Part shown: in pieces, positions 57,979-64,000 of the stretch | Layout: every line of letters begins with the position of its first letter | Position numbering within the stretch: position 1 is the stretch's first letter | Assembly: GCA_958430865.1 (NCBI GenBank) | Contig: CAUDNR010004134.1 | Location: forward strand, 75,093 to 139,092 | DNA length: 64,000 nucleotides | Direction: 5' to 3' | Source of the DNA: Entrophospora sp. SA101 | Lineage: Eukaryota > Glomeromycota > Glomeromycetes > Entrophosporales > Entrophosporaceae | Made by a program: the position numbers and the translations under genes | The notes under the pieces: generated by a model | Seen by the model: the letters and a program-made list of their open reading frames with translations, nothing else | Database searches by the model: none | What the model was told of the DNA's origin: nothing

Positions 57979-59698
57979 GAGTAGAACATACAATATACTG
58001 ATATTCTTAAAAGGCAAGGATTAAAAATGGGTGTTTATTTGTAAAAATACTTATGGAATGCAATGTCAGTGAATAATTTTTTATTATTACAACAACAGGA
58101 AGAATTCCATTTAAAATTTATATGGAAATGCAAACTGGTAAAATTATAGAACTTTATGTGACTAACAAAAACACTGTTTTGGATATTAAAAAAATGATTA
58201 GGAGTTCCAAATGTGTTCCTGTTTAAAGACAGGTTCTTTTCATTTGATGGAAAAGAATCGAGAGGCAATTATAGCAGTTTGAAAGGTTTTATCTAAGATT
58301 CAAAAGAAGTCAAAATTATTCTTGTCTTTAAAGAAAAAGGAACAAGCTGATAATGGAACAGGCCCTTGTTTTTAATGGAATAATGTTGGTGGTATCTTTG
58401 AAATTTTGACATTAAAAAGGATCATCATATTTTGTGAAATCACAAACTGGGAAAACCATTGATCTATCAGTAGAAATGAGTGATACCATTAAAAAACATG
58501 ATATATGGTAAAGAAGGTATTCCTCCTGATCAACAAACACCTTATTTTTCTGATGAGCAATTAGAATATGGATGTACTTTAAATGATTATAGTATCAAAA
58601 GCATTACACATTGCATCTTATACTTGGATACGTAGAGGAATGTTTCAAAACATATACAATGTAAAGCTCATGTTGGTATTGCTTGTAATTGTTGTGATAA
58701 AAAAGAATGGAAAGGAGCAAGGTAAGTAAATAATTAGCTCAGCCAAATTTTTTTTGCAAACAATCAAAATATTTATTTTGTCTTGCTGATGCAATTTACT
58801 TATAATGCTTTTCTAATAGGTATAACTGTTCGATACCACAGCTAACCTTATAAATGCTTCCAACAACGGAAAAAGAGATGTGTAAATTCCTACGCGAGGA
58901 GGAAAAGCGAAAGCTATCATAACAACAATATTACAAAGTTGGAAGCGATCCCACATCTGGCAAGGACTAGATGGAGTTACTGATCAAATACAACATGAGT
59001 TGGTTTGAGAGTTTAGCTACTCAGATGAAGCTGTACAATTATTAAGACGTGCTTCACAACTTTATAAAGGTAAAAAGACATTCTCCCTTTTTTTTGGTCA
59101 TTGTATTATCCCTAGCATTATTCATTAATTTTTCTTCCTTGTTTTTTTTTCTTATGATTCTGAATTTTATAACACTCAAGCGTATGCTCGCAGCAACATT
59201 GCTTCCATTGGAGACCTCAAAAAAGGAATTCCAGCACCTGATTGTCTATTGATTTCCCTAAATACTGCAACAAAAACTATCAGATCACTACCAAAAATAA
59301 CTCGATTGCACTCTCTTTATAAACCAGGATAACCTTTTGTTGATTTCATACCTGTCCCTTGTATCGTTACATACCTTATTTGCTCAATGACATTTATAAG
59401 AAAAGATAGACTTTTGCATGATTCAAATTTGTGAAGTACACGCTAGTAATGTTTGGTCTATTAGTAATATTGTAAATGTTAAAGAGCACCGTACATTGAA
59501 AGAATGATTAAAAGCTGCACATGAAATAGTTAATGAAAGATTTTTGTGTGCTGGCTGATACAATGGATGATAATAGTTTTTTGAAATTATATTTGCCTTG
59601 GCCATTCCGATTTTCTATAACTTTAGATGGTATTTTTAAACTTGTTGAAATGCCAAAAGAAGCACACAGATCTAGTCAATTCCTTAAGCACTCTTAAT
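57723..59698 (+). pseudogene. Ubiquitin-like/zinc-finger pseudogene, duplicate copy
   Basis: All frame breaks and the TA tract of the left copy are shared. Decay therefore preceded the duplication. Confidence 0.6.
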
Positions 59699-62085
59699 TA
59701 AAAATTATACAGTGGGATTGCTTAAAAAAATTAAATAAATACAACTTATATCATATCAGCCGATTTGGTTTTTTGGGCCTTTTTTCAAACCTTATGTCTT
59801 GATGTTAAACACGAGTATTTTTAATGTCAGTAGAATGATAATTAACCCTAAAAAAAATATTTGCTCCGCTAAAAAAAACTATTTTACTATTCAACAACCC
59901 GTCAAACCAATGGCCCCACCTCAAAACCAATGGGTTTTTGCTAGTATAAAGTATTCATAACGTTATGATCATACCGTACTGGATTTTGGGGTTCAAACAA
60001 AATCAGCGCATATGTATATTTATTAATACATAAAATATTTTTATCACACATATCGGAAGTTTTCTAGAAAAAAATAAATATACAAATTTTGGTGTTATCA
60101 TTAATATAAAGTAGAGGAAGAAGATTTTTATTCTTCTACTATTTATTGAAATGGTTTTAGTGAGCATGTTTGAGTTTTAAGTAAATAATTTGAAAGAAAC
60201 TTTGCCTATATATTGAAAGTCTGATTCGGATCTTTCATCATTGAATATTAAATTCTTCTACAAGTAATATGTGATGATAATTTTGAATTTTTAATAATAG
60301 AAATTAAAATGTAATGCAATATATTTTTACCATGAGAATCAAAAACATTATCATATCCGTGATTTTTTATCATTCTATGATCGAGTTTTTTTAAAAAAAA
60401 TGCGTGTAGCATCTTCTGTTTTTGAATAATTCTGTAACTGAAGTTATAGACTTCCCCCAAAAATGTTCACTCACAGCTATCTAATCCAGCTTGTTGTAGC
60501 GAATGAATTTTTTTAATATTATATTATCATAATCCATGCTAAGTATAAACACAAATAAAATCTTTTTTATAGTCCCTTTTTCTAAATAAATTATATCAGG
60601 CATAGGCCAATCTTACCAGATATCAAATATAAATACATAAACAACGATTTAAATAAAAAATACGACTTTTATATGATATAAATTAAAACAATTTCTGAGC
60701 AGAGATTTCTAAACCAAAGCATCAAAACATACCAATTAATAGAATTCTTTGATGTTATCTCCTTTTTGATCTTTATATATTTGTTTATTTCTCGGATTGT
60801 ATATAGTTTTGATTATGTGTTACATCAATAATATGGGTTTGTTGCTTTTTTATTATCATTATTGAGATTCATAAAATCTACTGGACTGCGATTTAGTTTT
60901 CGTACGTATTTTCAAGTCACAAATTTCTTTTCTTTTCCAAAAAGCAGATAATAGCATCAGATCAATTTAACACTTTCACGGAAGGGTAAAATGTTGTCTT
61001 TTATTCATTGTTGCCGGTTTCCTTGGAGCTGTTTAGCATAAATATACTACAATCTTCAAGAATCTTACCTTAGGTTCAAAACGCTACCCTACAAAAGCTT
61101 AGGTACTTAAAATGTGCTCAAAATGTACCTTAAAATATTTGGTGGATGCCTTAAGTATGTTTTGAGCGTGTAATACTATACTAAAAACATACTTATTCAT
61201 TGAAATACACTTGAAAGGTAGTTGAAATGCTATACAAAGTATATTTGAAATTTTCCACTATTGAAAAAAGTATATTTTAAGCATATTCTAAGTATCGCTT
61301 TTCTAATTCCTTTCAGAATAGCACAGTCAGTCATCTAATCATTTATTGGCCTGAATAATTGAATTGAATTAAATTTAATAACATATCCAAAAATCCAAAA
61401 CTAAATCATCCATCGTCTATAATAATTTTATCATTTTGGTACACCTTTTTTAACTCCTACTGAAACGGTAGTGTTTATTTTATCATTGATAAATCAATAT
61501 TTAATTTTACACGTTTATTGAACAAAGTTTTTCTTGTGACAATCGATCAGCATTGTATTTTTTAACTTTGTAAGTAAACGTGAGTGAAGGAAGCCTTACC
61601 TAATATATCATTTTTACAAAAATTGGGGGACTAGATACACTTTAAAGTCACTTGTAAACTCCTGACGAATATCCACATATAAAGATTAACCAAATTATAT
61701 TTGTGATAAACAATGGAAACTGGCGTAAGTTTACGAAAGTTTTAGTTTCCTAATGATGTGGAAAAGGAAGCAGATATGTGGATAAATTGACAGCAAAGTT
61801 AAAATTGGATAAAGCAAAGTAAGAGACGTAAACAATACAGTACATCTAATTCACCTTTTGCTGTTCTAATTTGTTAATCCTTCTCGTAAAAAGTTCAGTT
61901 GTTGATGCAATCATTCATTTATTTGGTGATCTTTGACAAATTTTGACATCTTTTTTTTTCTGGCAAATATTCTAGCTATATTTGGCTATCTATACCAAAT
62001 AAAGATAATCAAATTTTTAGGTTACGCAATTAATAGATCAAAGTAAAATTTTAAAAAAAAATTTGATAAATAATCATCAATAATA

Positions 62086-63085
62086 ATGTTTTTTGACGAT
62101 TACGAAATCGATGAAGCATTAAAAGAAACAATTAAAGAAAAAGACAAAGATGAGTATTATTCTTCAGTTGATGAGTCAGAACAAGAAGAAGTTGTGAAAG
62201 ATAAAGAGGAGAAAGTGAAAGAAAGTGAAGAGGAAGAGGAAGAGGAGGAGGAGGAGGAGGAGGAAGAATTGAAAGTAATTTATCGGAATACTTTTATATT
62301 TTGAATTTTGTGTTAAATTTATAAAGTTTATACCTTTACATACGCGTACACATTTTTAAAAAATAACAGAATTCAACTGACTCATCTTTACAACCAATAT
62401 CATTTTCAATTGATCCAACGCCCACCAAAAATTATGAAAAATTACTTGACGATCATGATGATGATGATATCAGCGAGGAGAATGATATTGCTAATGAAGG
62501 TATGATGAATTGGTTATAGATTCTTAATAATTTTAGATGTCAAATTAATTAATTAATTAATTGCTAAATAACTCCCAAAAAAAGAAACGTTGTCGTCTTC
62601 GTCATCAAAGAAAATCGTTTGGCAAGATTCAGATGATGAAAACATTACTGTTTCTTTGAAAAATCAAAGTAAAATTCGTAAATTACGTGAAACTGAAGAA
62701 GAGGATTTGATATCGGGTGCTCAATATGAAATGCGATTAAGAAATCAGTGAAGTAAAACATATGTTCAAATAGCTTATGTTCTTTTTTCTTTTTTTTCAA
62801 GATCATATTGTTTCATATTATTATTGAAATAAATTTTTAATTAAAACTTCATCGAAAATACAAATATATAATAAATTTAGGTTTGAGAAACTTAATCCAA
62901 CACCTAATTGGGCAACTCTTCCTTCAAAAATTTCCTCTGATAAAAATAAAAAAATAAAACTGTCAGATCCAAATATATCTGATGCTGATGATGTTGGTGA
63001 TGATAATAATCGTGTAAAAAAATTATCAAATAAAAAACTTGATATCGTAACAGTGAAAAATGCAAATCAACAAGATTATTCAAAA

Positions 63086-63124
<39 letters not shown>

Positions 63125-63320
63125 TATTAATTAATTAATTCTTTAACTATTTATTAATTCTTTAACTATTTATTAATAATTTTTTTTTTAAAGGGGGTAA
63201 TTGAAATAGCAAGTTTTCATCCTAATGCACAAGTATTGATGACGGCAGGTTTAGACAAGACAATTAGATTGTTTCAGGTTGGATTTAACTACTACCATTA
63301 TTATCATTTTGTCATAACTC

Positions 63321-63353
<33 letters not shown>

Positions 63354-64000
63354 AATAACATTCACAATAATTGTCTTATTTATTTATTTTTCCTGACAGA
63401 TTGATGGTAAAATAAATCCCAAAATTCAATCAACAATGTTTAAAGATTTACCAATATTTAATGCAGCCTTTAATCCAAGTGGTGAAGATATTGTAGTAAC
63501 AGGTAGAAAAAAACACTATTATATTTATAATATTGAAAGTGATGTGATTGAAAGACCTAGAGATATTCATGGATTTAAAGATAAATCACTTGAGAATTTT
63601 TCAATATCACCATGTGGAAAATATATTGCATTTGCCGGAAAGAATGGATACATAGCATTGATAAGTTATAAGACAAAACAATGGATTACCAGTTTGAAAG
63701 TGAATGGTTTAGTAAAGTCAATTGATTGGTCTAGTAATGGTCAATATTTATTTTCTCTTAGCAGTGATGCTGAAATTTATCAATGGGATGTTGGTATGAG
63801 AAAATGTATTTATCGTTTTTTGGATTATGGAGGTTTTAAACCTACAAGAATATCCATATCAAAAAATGATTGTTATTATTCTATTGGGTAAAAAATTTTA
63901 TTTTTTATGTTGGAATTAAATATATATATAAATAATATATATATATACATACAATCCATATCATTATTAACAAAAAAAAAAAAAATTTTTTTTTATTAAA
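62086..64000 (+). CDS. UTP18: UTP18, duplicate copy cut by the window end
   Basis: Exons 1-6 are present (62086-62274, 62370-62499, 62585-62747, 62881-63085, 63194-63277 and 63400-63887). The window stops in intron 6, so the last two exons of the left copy cannot be checked. The visible part is identical to the left copy, including the acidic N-terminus and the WD40 region. Confidence 0.88.

Larger units (their letters stand above)
45784..64000. repeat. Right copy of the 18.2-kb segmental duplication (continues past the window)
   Basis: Matches 4128-22344 at a constant +41,656 offset. The intergenic features of the left copy recur here at that offset and are not all listed again: tandem units 46154-46361, divergent F-box/HBS1 region 48127-48849, intergenic 51244-52272, 56880-57722 and 59699-62085, foldback repeat 61096-61306, and microsatellites 57946-57975 and 63086-63131. 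Confidence 0.95.

Noticed and set aside
4128..64000. Interpreting the two 18-kb copies as LTRs or as ends of a giant transposon
   Set aside because: They contain intact multi-exon host genes, are in direct orientation, and have no terminal TG/CA, no target duplication and no integrase-type gene between them.
1..64000. CRISPR arrays, tRNA or rRNA genes
   Set aside because: I looked for regular repeat-spacer structure and tRNA box motifs and found none; the tandem repeats present are contiguous and eukaryotic in style.

Overview
The window is AT-rich eukaryotic DNA, very probably from an arbuscular-mycorrhizal fungus close to Rhizophagus (Glomeromycotina). The reasons are short GT-AG introns (about 70 to 110 nt) inside conserved genes, dense AT microsatellites, an F-box gene array, a BTB-TLDc gene, a large TPR gene, and many decayed Tc1/mariner, Plavaka, hAT, pogo-like and Helitron remnants between genes. 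The genus is inferred from gene style, not from a marker. There are no operons, CRISPR arrays or recognisable rRNA or tRNA genes.

Layout. 1-1510: degenerate inverted-repeat element with a broken ORF. 2824-6470: two F-box genes on the minus strand. 7194-9587: HBS1, a ribosome-rescue GTPase in ten exons. 9588-12300: an SGF29-like pseudogene and a transposase-like pseudogene. 12347-15223: a 934-residue TPR protein in two exons. 16067-18042: a decayed ubiquitin-like/zinc-finger gene. 20430-22765: UTP18 in eight exons. 24156-25585: a replication factor C small subunit (yeast Rfc4/human RFC2 type) in six exons. 25764-27804: bystin (ENP1) in nine exons. 28166-29821: an intact Tc1-type transposon. 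30169-30860: an NDUFAF4-like complex I assembly factor. 31012-31950: an unknown, probably mitochondrial protein. 32285-33170: a Plavaka transposase relic. 34435-36253: cysteine synthase 2 with two microexons. 37929-39414: a BTB-TLDc protein. 39415-44570: a transposon graveyard containing a 10-N assembly gap at 41519-41528. 44570-64000: a third F-box gene, then a second copy of everything from 4128 to 22344.

The dominant structural fact is that 4128-22344 and 45784-64000 are the same sequence at a constant offset of 41,656 bases. I found one substitution (18249 G versus 59905 A) and no net length change. The left edge of identity lies inside the 5' end of an F-box gene; the right edge is outside the window. 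The cause could be a very recent tandem duplication with an F-box gene at the junction, or an assembly artefact, since a scaffold gap lies between the copies. The sequence alone cannot decide.

The intact genes are mostly housekeeping. HBS1, UTP18 and bystin all act on the small ribosomal subunit (rescue, SSU processome, pre-40S maturation). RFC loads PCNA, the NDUFAF4-like protein serves complex I assembly, and cysteine synthase makes cysteine. The F-box, TPR and BTB-TLDc genes belong to families that are expanded in these fungi. I did not recognise a coherent new multi-gene system. The most interesting leads are the duplication with its F-box junction, the ubiquitin-like/zinc-finger pseudogene, the microexons, and nested or nearly intact mobile elements.
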